Shown one piece after another: positions 27,901-36,908 of a stretch of 64,000 nucleotides of DNA. The notes under the pieces were generated by a model. The model searched no databases and was not told the origin of the DNA. It saw only the letters and a list, made by a program, of their open reading frames with translations. The DNA comes from SAR202 cluster bacterium bin87 (GTDB lineage Bacteria > Chloroflexota > Dehalococcoidia > Lucifugimonadales > UBA3495), in NCBI GenBank assembly GCA_002238825.1, contig MPNC01000008.1, positions 1 to 64,000 on the forward strand, in the 5' to 3' direction. A program made the position numbers and the translations under genes. Within the stretch, counting starts at the first letter, position 1. Each line of letters starts with the position of its first letter.

Positions 27901-30153
27901 GAACTCTATCGCAACCTGTCCAACGAAGAGACGGCAAAAGCCCTGGACAGCATCAAGGAGATGGGCTTCTACTACGCGACCAAGTCCGGAATCACCATCG
28001 CGATCAACGACATCCAGGTGTCGGAGCGCAAGCGGGACATCCTCGACTCTGCCGGCCAGAAAGTGGCCGAGCACGAGGACAACTTCATGATGGGTATGAT
28101 GACGGAGGAGGAAAAGTACGAGCGTATCATCGACACCTGGACGGAAGCGTCCGATGACATGCAGCAGGTGGTGGAGTCGGAGATGGCCAACTACGGCGGC
28201 GTCGCCGTGATGGCCAAGTCGGGAGCCAAGGGTAACATCTCGCAGATCAAGCAGATGGCCGGCATGCGTGGCCTGATGAGTGACCCGGAGGGTCGCATCA
28301 TCGAACGCCCGGTCAAGTCCAGCTTCCGCGAAGGATTGACCGCCCTGGAGTACTTTATCTCCACCCACGGCGCGCGCAAGGGTCTCACCGACACCGCGCT
28401 GCGCACCGCGGACAGCGGCTACCTGACCCGGCGGTTGGTCGACGTTTCCCAGGAAGTGATCGTCCAGGAGTCGGACTGCGAATTCGCAGAGCCTTTCTAC
28501 GTGGAGCCCCGGCCCGATGACCCGACGCTTTCCAATCTACCGGAACGCATCGTGGGCCGTATGGCCGGAGACGTAATCGCCGATCCGACCAGTGGCGAGA
28601 TCATTGTTGACCGCAACGAGATGATTGACGAGGCATTGGCTACCGCTATCCGGGACGCCGGTATCGACCGCGTGCCGGTTCGGTCCCCGTTGACCTGCCA
28701 GACCCGTCGCGGCATCTGCCAGATGTGCTACGGGAGGCTTCCGGCCACCGGAAAACTCGTCGAGATCGGACAGGCGGTGGGTGTCATCGCGGCCCAGAGC
28801 ATCGGCGAACCCGGCACCCAGTTGACCATGCGTACCTTCCACACGGGAGGGATCGCCGGCTCCGACATCACCACGGGTCTGCCCCGGGTGCAGGAATTGT
28901 TCGAAGTGCGGCCACCGAAAGGTGCGGGCGTGCTGACGCACATTGACGGCGCCATTGCCATTGAGGAAGATCCCAATGGATCGCGGCGCATTCGGGTCAC
29001 CTACGACGAAGAGGAACGCCACGATTACGTCCTGCCTGCCGGCGCCATTCGGTTGGTGGAACGGGGCGAACCGGTCGAAGAAGGCAAGTTGCTCGCCGTG
29101 GTGCTGAATACCTCGTCCTCCCCGTCCACCAACGGCGATGGGGAGTCGAGCACCGCGCTGGCAAACACCGATGTGGTGAACGAAATCCGCTCCGATTTCC
29201 AGGGAGAGGCCGAAGTGACCTCAGACGGGGTTACCGTCGTGTGGCGCGAGGAAGAGTCCCGCGTTTACGACGTGAGCTCCCAGATGACGCTCAAGGTCGC
29301 CGACAACCAGCAGGTGATGGCCGGCGACGCGCTGGTCGACGGACCGTTGGACCTCCGTGAACTGCTGGACATCCGGGGCCTGGAAGGTCTGCAGCACTAC
29401 CTGGTAGACGAGGTGCAGGAGGTTTATCGCTCCCAGGGCGTGAGCATCCACGACAAGCACATCGAGGTCATCCTGCGACAGATGCTGCGGCGGGTGCAGG
29501 TCGAGACGGCCGGCGACACCGAGTTCATCCCCGGCGACGTGGTGGACAAGTTCCGGTTCCAGGACCAGAACGCCCAGGTGCTGGCCGAAGGCGGCGAACC
29601 GGCAACGGCGAAGACGCTGTTGCTCGGCGTTTCCAAGGCTGCTCTGACCACGGATAGCTTCCTGTCCAAGGCTTCTTTCCAGGAAACTACCAAGGTCCTC
29701 ACGATGGCCGCCGTCGCCAGCGACCGGGACTGGTTGCGTGGTCTCAAGGAGAACGTAATCATCGGTCGTTTGATACCGGCCCGGCTGGAATCTCTGCTCC
29801 AGGCGGAGAACGACTTCGCGCTCCGCGAAGCCATGGACGAATTCGGTGGGGAGTTGGCCCCGTCCTGGCTCTCCGGCGAGGGAGAAATACCGGACGAGTT
29901 CGTCCCCCTGGAAGGCGCGGAGGAAGTGATCGACGAGGAGCTGATCGCCGGGCAGGCCCCGTCGCCGTTCGGCGGCGCGGCCATCGGCGGCGCCGGCTTC
30001 CAGATCAGGACCGCGGAAGAAGAGGACGAACTGGTGCGGCGGGCTCAATCACTGACCGATAACGACTCCGAGATCGATCGGGAGGTGGAGTTGACCGCGT
30101 CGCGAATCTTCTCGCCATTCGAGGAAGAGGACGAGGACGTTCCGCGCCTGTAA
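24949..30153 (+). CDS. rpoC: RNA polymerase beta-prime subunit with about 370-residue insertion
   Basis: Beta-prime subunit, 1734 residues versus about 1150-1410 in most bacteria. N-terminal zinc site [20 protein letters not shown] (about 65-84), catalytic [12 protein letters not shown] (about 848), second zinc site with [15 protein letters not shown], and an uninterrupted trigger loop [20 protein letters not shown]. Residues about 150-555 replace a stretch of about 30-40 in E. coli; the insertion is charged and looks mainly helical. It sits where Thermus beta-prime carries its non-conserved domain. An acidic C-terminal tail ([11 protein letters not shown]) is also extra. Co-transcribed with rpoB; a hairpin follows 25 bases after the stop. 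Confidence 0.97.
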   Translation: [1734 protein letters not shown]

Positions 30154-30178
30154 CCGGCGAAAGACCCGCAGGAACCTG

Positions 30179-30206
30179 GTAGGGGCGAACCAAAATTCGC
30201 CCCTAC
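30179..30206. repeat. AGGGGCG-type dispersed hairpin, copy A (after rpoC)
   Basis: Perfect 11-bp inverted repeat GTAGGGGCGAA/TTCGCCCCTAC with a six-base loop, between rpoC and pyrD. It shares the AGGGGCG/CGCCCCT core with hairpins at 40697-40722, 46673-46697 and 50138-50163. No T-tract; it could act as an mRNA-stabilising or terminating element. Confidence 0.75.
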
Positions 30207-30234
30207 GTTCATGCTGAAGGAGGCCCCGCCAAAC

Positions 30235-31194
30235 ATGGACCTATCCGTCAATCTGGCTCCGTGCAAACCCCAGGGATTGCGGTTGGTCAATCCCGTGATG
30301 ATCGCGTCGGGCACCTTCGGATACGACGGCTACGGACGCGGACTCGCCCCGGACGCTCCGTTGGAATCTCTCGGCGCCATATTGCCCAAGACTTTCACTC
30401 GGAATCCCCGGCTGGGCAACCCGGAACCGCGTTGGTTTCCCGCGTCATTCCGCGAGGGTCTGGAGGCCGGCCAGACCACCTTGCTGAACTCGGTGGGCCT
30501 GATCAATCCCGGGATCGAATCGGCAATGGCAAGCCTGACTTCAGGCTGGGCCGGGTCGGAAGCAAATTACGTGATCAGCTTCGCCGGCGACTCTTCGGAA
30601 CAATGGGAGGAAATGGCCTCGTTCACCCGCGGTGTCCAGGGATTCTCGGCGATCGAGCTGAACCTGAGTTGTCCGAACGTGGACGATGGCGCCATGTTCA
30701 GTCACCACCCACGGCTGACGGAGGCGGCAATCGCCGGGGTGCGACGACAAACCGACCTACCCCTTTGGGCAAAGCTGTCTCCCAATGTCCCCGATATCGC
30801 CGAAATCGCCCACGCCGCCGTCGGGGCCGGCGCTGACGCGCTGACGATCTCCAACACTGTGCCGGCCATGCACGTCGACGTGGACACGGGACGGGCCGTG
30901 TTGGGCACCGGGTACGGGGGACTATCGGGACCGGCGTTGCGGCCCATCGCCCTGGCGCTGGTGCACAAGGCGGCCCAGGCTGTGGACGTCCCGATCATAG
31001 GCGTCGGCGGCATCATGACCGGACGACACGCGGCCGAGTTTTTGATGGCCGGCGCGACCGCAGTGCAGATCGGCAGCGCCAACCTGGCCGACCTGAACGC
31101 CCCGTTTCGGATATTGTCCGAACTTGAAGCACTGCTCGCCCGCTGGGAAGTGGACAGCGTGCGCCAGATCATCGGCGCCGCCTGGTGGGACTAA
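30235..31194 (+). CDS. pyrD: Dihydroorotate dehydrogenase, class 1
   Basis: A 319-residue FMN enzyme of pyrimidine synthesis, oxidising dihydroorotate to orotate. N-terminus DLSVNLAP then LVNPVMIASGTFGYDG; catalytic Cys in ELNLSCPNVDDG (about residue 148); FMN phosphate site GVGGIMTGRHAAEFLMAGA and VQIGSAN. Class 1B fits best, but the usual electron-transfer partner PyrK is not adjacent. ATG 30235 has AAGGAGG 11 bases upstream; ATG 30211 is in frame and possible. Confidence 0.9.
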   Translation: MDLSVNLAPCKPQGLRLVNPVMIASGTFGYDGYGRGLAPDAPLESLGAILPKTFTRNPRLGNPEPRWFPASFREGLEAGQTTLLNSVGLINPGIESAMASLTSGWAGSEANYVISFAGDSSEQWEEMASFTRGVQGFSAIELNLSCPNVDDGAMFSHHPRLTEAAIAGVRRQTDLPLWAKLSPNVPDIAEIAHAAVGAGADALTISNTVPAMHVDVDTGRAVLGTGYGGLSGPALRPIALALVHKAAQAVDVPIIGVGGIMTGRHAAEFLMAGATAVQIGSANLADLNAPFRILSELEALLARWEVDSVRQIIGAAWWD

Positions 31195-31220
31195 CCCACT
31201 GCACCTTCTGGCCAGAGACG

Positions 31221-32423
31221 TTACCAGGCGGAACGCAGCACTGCCTCCAATTCCTCCGCTCCGTTCACCGGGCGGACATTGCGATGCAATCCGAAATCGG
31301 TCATGGCATCCTGCGCGATCTGCGGGATACCATCCGCCGGGACACCGACATCCCGCAAACGCACGGGCAGGCCGACGGCCTCCAAAAACCCGGTCACCGC
31401 CGCCGCGGCTGAATCGGCTGCTGCCTGGTCATCATCGCCCGGCTCGCGGACACCCAGGGAGTCTGCCACCCGCGCCTGGCCGGCCGCGTTGAAGTCACGA
31501 TTGAACCTCATCCCGGGACCGGTGGTAATGGAGTAGGCCGACCCGTGGTCACACTCCGCATAGCGGGTATCCAGGCTGTGCGCCAGGGCGCTCACCACGC
31601 CGAGCGCGGATCCGCTGGCTCCGGTATCCCACGCGCGGTTGTACACGAACGACGCCACGCACAGGTTGACGCGGGCCGTGCCGTCATCATCAGTTTTGCG
31701 CACCAGCGGAAGATTCTCCACCAACAAACCCAGCGACGATAGCAGATCGGCTGCGGCCATTGCGTTGACCCGGGGCGCCTGAAGTGCGCTCACCACGCCG
31801 CTGAACAACGAACCCGACGCGCTGATGCAAAGCTCCGCGGGAGCGGTCAGCAGGGCATCGGAATCCCAGATCACAGCCTCCGGGCGGGTCTTGGGATCGA
31901 ACATCTCCAGGCGGTGACCGGTGTCCGCGTCAATGACGGCGGTGCCGGCGCGGGTCGCGGCGGTGGTGGGCGTGGTCAGGACCAGGATGTTGGGAATCTT
32001 GGGCTCCATCAATCGTGGACTGATCGGGGGCTGTCCCTCCGGATACTTGGTGGCGTGGTCGCGCGGATGGCCTCCTTCAGCCAGCATGATGATGATGGCC
32101 CTGGCGGTGACTACGGCGCTCCCGCCACCCACAGCGATAATCAAATCGGCCCCGGCCTCGCGGGCCATCGCTGCGCCTTGCATCACCGACGGCACGGGCG
32201 ACCCGGCTTGCACGCCGTCAAAAACCCCGGCCGGCTCTTGGCCCAGGGCTTCGCTCACTCGCTCCAACAGGTCGGTGCGCGTGGCCACAGAGTGACCACA
32301 AACTACGAAAGGCCGGGCCGCTCCGGTGCGGTTCACGGCTGTCGACAGGTTGGACAACGCGCCGTGGCCAGCGAAAACGCGAACGGGATAGGCCACGTGG
32401 CGGAACTGGGGTACTGTTGTCAT
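31221..32423 (-). CDS. Iron-containing alcohol dehydrogenase paralogue with missing metal ligands
   Basis: A 400-residue protein with the two-domain fold of group III (iron) alcohol dehydrogenases: IIAVGGGSAVVTARAI for the dinucleotide site and SALAHSLDTRYAECDHGSAY for the last two metal ligands. The first two ligands, Asp and His of the usual GxDALxHAxE helix, are absent: the segment reads SASGSLFSGVVS. The Asp of GGGSxxDxAK is also replaced (GGGSAVVTAR). It may bind another metal, act without one, or have lost dehydrogenase activity. Convergent with pyrD, which ends 26 bases away. Confidence 0.8.
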   Translation of the reverse strand: MTTVPQFRHVAYPVRVFAGHGALSNLSTAVNRTGAARPFVVCGHSVATRTDLLERVSEALGQEPAGVFDGVQAGSPVPSVMQGAAMAREAGADLIIAVGGGSAVVTARAIIIMLAEGGHPRDHATKYPEGQPPISPRLMEPKIPNILVLTTPTTAATRAGTAVIDADTGHRLEMFDPKTRPEAVIWDSDALLTAPAELCISASGSLFSGVVSALQAPRVNAMAAADLLSSLGLLVENLPLVRKTDDDGTARVNLCVASFVYNRAWDTGASGSALGVVSALAHSLDTRYAECDHGSAYSITTGPGMRFNRDFNAAGQARVADSLGVREPGDDDQAAADSAAAAVTGFLEAVGLPVRLRDVGVPADGIPQIAQDAMTDFGLHRNVRPVNGAEELEAVLRSAW

Positions 32424-32513
32424 AAATCACTCTGAGTTGAAGGATTAGCGCCCGGATGCGGTGGGTCGCGGCTGGCAGTTTACTACCTGCGTTACGGGCT
32501 CGCCACGAAGGTC

Positions 32514-32522
32514 TGATAAAAT
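32514..32522 (+). promoter_or_regulatory. Extended -10 promoter close to the PaREP1-like start
   Basis: TGATAAAAT (TG-n-TAAAAT) ends 12 bases before ATG 32535. The mRNA leader would be only about five bases, so initiation is probably near-leaderless. Confidence 0.5.
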
Positions 32523-32534
32523 CGATCACGTAGC

Positions 32535-32999
32535 ATGTCTGATCGCCGACCGACATCATCCGCCGGATCGCTGCCGGCCCGACTGGCCCGGTACCGCAGC
32601 CAGGCCCTGCGTCTGCAGGAGTCCGCTCACGTGGCCATGCAGCGCGGGCAGTGGAGCCATGCCGAGGACCTCATATGGGGCAGCCTGGTCGCGGCGGCGC
32701 GCGGTGCCGCTTTGTGGTATGGCGAGGCGACAGGCGACAACGCCGGGCTCAAGGAGTTCGTGAAGCGCATCGGCGAAGAGGAGAAAGACCGGTACATTCG
32801 GGACGCGTTCGATCATCTGTCAGCCCTGGCCGATGCCGCCGAGCGCGTGCGCGACAGGCGTTCCCGGGTAGACTATTTGATCCTCGCGATGGACGACCTG
32901 GACGAGGGCATCGACCGGCTGGTGGCTCGAATACCTGGCGGCGACGACGCTCTGCCCTCCGCCGACCCTGATGACGAAGTTGCGGACTTTGGCGGGTGA
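32535..32999 (+). CDS. PaREP1/HEPN-like helical protein
   Basis: A 154-residue all-helical protein. The segment GQWSHAEDLIWGSLVAAARG (about residues 36-55) resembles the PaREP1/HEPN-like family seen mostly in archaea, in which a short helical bundle of unknown or nucleic-acid-related function is formed. The C-terminus is acidic. There is no RNase-like Rx4-6H motif that I can identify. It abuts the methylthiotransferase gene (three bases), so they are probably co-transcribed. Family assignment is by pattern only. Confidence 0.55.
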   Translation: MSDRRPTSSAGSLPARLARYRSQALRLQESAHVAMQRGQWSHAEDLIWGSLVAAARGAALWYGEATGDNAGLKEFVKRIGEEEKDRYIRDAFDHLSALADAAERVRDRRSRVDYLILAMDDLDEGIDRLVARIPGGDDALPSADPDDEVADFGG

Positions 33000-33002
33000 C
33001 AA

Positions 33003-34382
33003 TTGCCTACCGGCGAGATATTACAGGTAATACAACGGCCCACGTCAGAGCGTCGCGATCCCGCTGATGCGCGCGTGTCCGAGTCGGGGACCGTTGCGAT
33101 AGAGACCCACGGATGCAAGCTGAACCAGGCGGACAGCGCGGTGCTGGCGCAGGAGTTTGCGCGCGCGGGCTACCGGCTTGTGGACCAGCGTCGCGATGCC
33201 AACATCATCGTCGTGAATACCTGCACGGTTACCGCCACCGCAGATTCTAAGGCTCGCCAGGCGCTTCGGGCTGCTCACCGGGCAAATCCGGATGCAGTGG
33301 TTGTGGCCGCCGGGTGTTACCCGGAGCGGGCCGCCGAGGACCTGCGCCGCATCCCTGAGGTGTCACTGGTGGTGGGTAACCGGTCGAAACCGGAACTGGT
33401 GGCGCTGGCCACGACCGAGAGCGCCAGGCAGCGGGGCCTGTCTGCTGACGCCGCAGACCTTGGCGAAGACGACGTGCCGACCGGGATCCTTCGCCGCAGT
33501 CGCGCCATGATCAAAATCCAGGAGGGCTGCGACCAGGTCTGCGCATATTGCATCGTGCCCAAAGTGAGGGGCCGAGAACGGAGCATCCCTTCCGATCAGA
33601 TCATTGAGGCAATCCGAAAATATGTGACCGGCGGGTTCAAGGAAATCACACTGACCGGTACGCAGCTTGGCACCTACGGCTTCGATCTGGAAGACATGGA
33701 TTTGCCGGGTTTGCTCGACCGGATACTGGGTGAGACAGACCTGCCGCGGTTGCGGGTCTCATCGCTTCAGGCCCATGAAATCGGACCGGAACTGCTGTCG
33801 CGGTGGGAGAGCCCCCGCTTGTGCCCGCACTTTCACGTGCCTTTGCAGAGCGGCAGCGATGGCGTGCTCAAAGCCATGCGCCGCCGATATGATACCGGCA
33901 CGTTCCGCAGAGCGGTTACGAGCATCCGGGAAAGGGTGCCGGGCGCCGGCATCACCACGGACGTGATCGCCGGTTTCCCGGGTGAAACCGAACGGGATCA
34001 CGCCGCAGGTTTGGATCTGGTGCACGAGTTGCAGTTCGCCGACGCCCACGTGTTCCCGTACTCCAGGCGCCCCGGCACCTCCGCACATCACATGACGGAT
34101 CAGTTGCCGCCGCAGGACATACGCCGGCGCGCCGGTGAGATGACTGCCGCAGCTGCGATCGGGTTCGTGGAATTTCGCTCTCGGATGAAGGGCGAGGTTC
34201 GCCCCGTTTTGTGGGAAACCGCCAAACCCGGGGGCGACGGTACCATGATCTGGAGCGGGCTGACGGACAACTATTTACGCGTGTCGGCTCCAGGCGGCCC
34301 GGCATTGGGGAACTCGATAACCCCGGCCCGGCTGGGCGAATTGAGCGGAAAGGCGCTCCAGGCAGACGCTCTGGAGGGTTGA
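33003..34382 (+). CDS. mtaB: MtaB-type tRNA methylthiotransferase (radical SAM)
   Basis: A 459-residue radical-SAM enzyme predicted to add a methylthio group to t6A37 of tRNA. The N-terminal UPF0004 domain has its three cluster cysteines in HGCKLNQADS, NTCTVTATAD and AAGCYPERAAED. The radical-SAM motif is IQEGCDQVCAYCIVPKVRGR (CxxxCxxC, about residues 175-182), and a C-terminal TRAM-like domain follows. GCKLNQ is closer to MtaB (GCKVNQ) than to MiaB. The start is weakly defined: TTG 33003 directly after the previous stop, or GTG 33075. Confidence 0.88.
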   Translation: MPTGEILQVIQRPTSERRDPADARVSESGTVAIETHGCKLNQADSAVLAQEFARAGYRLVDQRRDANIIVVNTCTVTATADSKARQALRAAHRANPDAVVVAAGCYPERAAEDLRRIPEVSLVVGNRSKPELVALATTESARQRGLSADAADLGEDDVPTGILRRSRAMIKIQEGCDQVCAYCIVPKVRGRERSIPSDQIIEAIRKYVTGGFKEITLTGTQLGTYGFDLEDMDLPGLLDRILGETDLPRLRVSSLQAHEIGPELLSRWESPRLCPHFHVPLQSGSDGVLKAMRRRYDTGTFRRAVTSIRERVPGAGITTDVIAGFPGETERDHAAGLDLVHELQFADAHVFPYSRRPGTSAHHMTDQLPPQDIRRRAGEMTAAAAIGFVEFRSRMKGEVRPVLWETAKPGGDGTMIWSGLTDNYLRVSAPGGPALGNSITPARLGELSGKALQADALEG

Positions 34383-34693
34383 AACCAGGCGCCGCCGGCA
34401 CGAGGACCAAATGGAGTTCCCGTTGGCGACGCAGCCCATTTCCGCCGGCCGATGCGTACCCCTCCTTACGGTATAATGGACGCCGACCGGCGGGGAAGAG
34501 ACCCCGGCGCTTCGCGGAAGCCGCTCCGTAGCGCAGTGGCATCGCGCCAGCGGCGCCGGCCGCCAGTCTACCCGGGTTGCGGCAAGCCTTGGTAATCTTC
34601 CCAAAATGACATGCAACGCCGTCCCCGGCAAGAAAATACCATGATGTGCGCGGGCCCGAGTTACGGCCGGCGCTCAGGTCGATAGGTGAATCG
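34383..34693. other. Gap upstream of the oligopeptide ABC ATPase genes
   Basis: About 310 bases. A -10 like element TATAAT lies at 34472-34477 without a clear -35. A stretch from 34525 (CTCCGTAGCGCAGTGGCAT) looks like the D-arm half of a tRNA but no acceptor or T-arm pairing can be completed. No gene supported. Confidence 0.4.
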
Positions 34694-35659
34694 ATGACAG
34701 ACGACGTAATCCTGAAGGTGCAGGATTTGCAGACCCACTTTTTCACGCGTACCGGCGTCGTGAAAGCGGTGGACGGCATCAACTTCGAACTGAAGCGCGG
34801 CGAGACCCTGGGCATCGTGGGCGAGTCCGGCTCCGGCAAGAGCATGACCGCATGGTCAATCCTGGGGATGGTCCCGCATCCGGGCCGCATCATCGGGGGA
34901 AGCATCAACTACCTGGGAGAAAACCTCCTGGAAAAGAGCCGCGGCGAAATGCGCGACATTCGCGGATCCGGCATCTGCATGGTCATGCAGGACCCGCTGA
35001 CTTCTCTGAACCCGGTGTTCACGGTTGGCGATCAACTTGTCGAGTCGTTGCGGCTGGAGTACAACGAGCCCAGGCGGTCGCTGCGTGACCGCGCCATCAA
35101 GTTGCTGGAAAACGTGCGCATACCCGCAGCCGAAGACCGTTTGACCAACTTCCCGCACCAGATGAGCGGGGGGATGCGCCAGCGTGTGGTCGGAGCTATT
35201 TCCATCGCCCGTGCCCCCAATCTACTGATCGCCGATGAGCCCACCACCTCCCTGGACGCAACTATTCAGTTGCAATATCTTCGCCTCCTCAAGGACATCC
35301 AGGATCAGACGGGTGCGGCAATCATCTTTATCACTCACGACTTTGGGATCGTGGCGAGGATGTGCGACCGCGTGGCCGTGATGTACGCGGGCCGCATCGT
35401 AGAACAATCGGACGTGGAGGACATGTTCGACCGGCCGGCCCATCCCTATACCGAAGCGCTGCTGGAATCGGTCCCCGATCTGGACACGGACGTTGACATG
35501 CTGCCTTCCATCGAAGGCCAGCCTCCGTCTCTGGACGCCCTGCCCGATGGTTGCTCGTTCGCGCCGCGGTGTCCGCACGCCTGGGAGCGTTGCAAGGACT
35601 ATCCCCTGGAATTCACGGTGGCCCCGGGCCATGTGTCGCGATGCTGGAGGGCGGAATAA
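34694..35659 (+). CDS. oppD: Oligopeptide/dipeptide ABC transporter ATP-binding protein (OppD type)
   Basis: A 321-residue ABC ATPase. Walker [11 protein letters not shown] (about 41-50), signature [19 protein letters not shown], Walker [13 protein letters not shown], switch His ITHDFGIV, and the C-terminal oligo-HPY region with the cysteines [16 protein letters not shown] that binds a 4Fe-4S cluster in some family members. The stop overlaps the next ATG (TAATG). No binding protein or permease genes are nearby, so the cognate membrane complex must be encoded elsewhere. Confidence 0.92.
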   Translation: MTDDVILKVQDLQTHFFTRTGVVKAVDGINFELKRGETLGIVGESGSGKSMTAWSILGMVPHPGRIIGGSINYLGENLLEKSRGEMRDIRGSGICMVMQDPLTSLNPVFTVGDQLVESLRLEYNEPRRSLRDRAIKLLENVRIPAAEDRLTNFPHQMSGGMRQRVVGAISIARAPNLLIADEPTTSLDATIQLQYLRLLKDIQDQTGAAIIFITHDFGIVARMCDRVAVMYAGRIVEQSDVEDMFDRPAHPYTEALLESVPDLDTDVDMLPSIEGQPPSLDALPDGCSFAPRCPHAWERCKDYPLEFTVAPGHVSRCWRAE

Positions 35660-36693
35660 TGGTTACGACTGCCGCTGCAAACGCGGGCGTTGCAACTGGC
35701 AACGGCGAACAGCCGTTGGTCAGGCTGGATGGCATACGTCGCCACTTCCCGGTTTTTCGGGGCAACGTGCTCCGGCGGCGGACCGGTACGGTCAAGGCCG
35801 TGGACGGCATTTCAATCAACATAATGCCGGGCGAGACCTATAGCCTGGTGGGTGAATCGGGATGCGGCAAAACCACCACCAGCCGAATGCTGCTGATGGC
35901 CGACCAGCCCACGGAAGGCAACATTTATTTCGATGACCGCCCGATGAACCAGTTCTCCGGAGCCGAGCGACGCAATTTCAAGGCGTCGGTCCAGGCGGTG
36001 TTCCAGGATCCGTGGAGCTCCCTGAACCCCCGGATGCGCGTCGACCAGATCGTCTCCGAACCACTGATCACCCACCAGCGCCTGAGCCGGTCTGCGGTGC
36101 GCGCCCAGGTTCAGGAACTGCTGCAGGTGGTCGGGCTGCATCCGTTCCATGCCGAGCGTTACCCCCACGAATTCAGCGGCGGACAGCGCCAGCGGATCGC
36201 TATCGCTCGGGCGTTGTCCACCCGTCCCAAGCTGATCGTGCTGGACGAGCCGGTATCCGCCCTGGACGTCTCGATACGCGCGCAGATCTTGAACCTGCTG
36301 AAGGAACTTCAGTCGACCTACGAACTCAGCTATCTGCTGATCGCCCACAACCTTGCCACCGTGCGCTATATGAGCCACATGGTCGGCGTGATGTATCTGG
36401 GCAAGATCGTCGAGGAAGCCCCGCCAATTGAACTGTTCACCAACGCCCAGCATCCGTACACCCGCGCGTTGATTTCCGCCTCGTTGCCCGCCCACCCCAG
36501 GCGCCAGCGTGAGGAGATTGTGCTTTCCGGCGAGGTGCCGTCGCCGTTGAACCCTCCCACCGGATGCGCCTTCCACCCCCGTTGTCCGTTTGTCATGGAA
36601 CGCTGTTCGGTGGACACGCCGATCCTGGTCGAATACGCCTCGGGGCATGCTACCGCGTGCCACCTGTACGACGGGGACGCCAACACCTGCTGA
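35659..36693 (+). CDS. oppF: Oligopeptide/dipeptide ABC transporter ATP-binding protein (OppF type)
   Basis: A 344-residue partner ATPase. Walker A GESGCGKTTTSRMLL, QDPWSSLNPRMRV in the Q-loop, signature EFSGGQRQRIAIARAL, Walker B LIVLDEPVSALD, and C-terminal FHPRCPFVMERC. ATG 35659 overlaps the oppD stop by one base and follows GGAGG by eight bases. OppD and OppF form the heterodimeric motor of a peptide or opine/nickel-type importer; substrate unknown. Confidence 0.92.
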   Translation: MVTTAAANAGVATGNGEQPLVRLDGIRRHFPVFRGNVLRRRTGTVKAVDGISINIMPGETYSLVGESGCGKTTTSRMLLMADQPTEGNIYFDDRPMNQFSGAERRNFKASVQAVFQDPWSSLNPRMRVDQIVSEPLITHQRLSRSAVRAQVQELLQVVGLHPFHAERYPHEFSGGQRQRIAIARALSTRPKLIVLDEPVSALDVSIRAQILNLLKELQSTYELSYLLIAHNLATVRYMSHMVGVMYLGKIVEEAPPIELFTNAQHPYTRALISASLPAHPRRQREEIVLSGEVPSPLNPPTGCAFHPRCPFVMERCSVDTPILVEYASGHATACHLYDGDANTC

Positions 36694-36729
36694 CCAGTTC
36701 GTACCATCGCAACGCGCAGGGCTATTCAT

Positions 36730-36763
36730 AGCGCCGGCTCCGATGTTCACCGGAGCCGGCGCT
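36730..36763. terminator. Strong hairpin after oppF
   Basis: Perfect 13-bp stem AGCGCCGGCTCCG/CGGAGCCGGCGCT with an eight-base loop, 37 bases after the oppF stop. No T-tract on either strand, so it may stabilise the mRNA end or terminate only partly. Confidence 0.6.
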
Positions 36764-36908
36764 GTGGTTCCATGCGCGCTTGATTGTCAGAACTGGGGTC
36801 GTTGCTCCGCGTCTTTCTTCGGGACTAATCCAATTCCCTCACGCCCGCGATGGCGCAATATCAGAAGGTTTTACATATTCGAAATACCGATACGACCACC
36901 AGGTGGAG

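Noticed and set aside
34525-34600. tRNA-like stretch (CTCCGTAGCGCAGTGGCAT)
   Set aside because: It resembles a D-arm, but no acceptor stem, anticodon arm and T-loop can be completed; treated as chance similarity.
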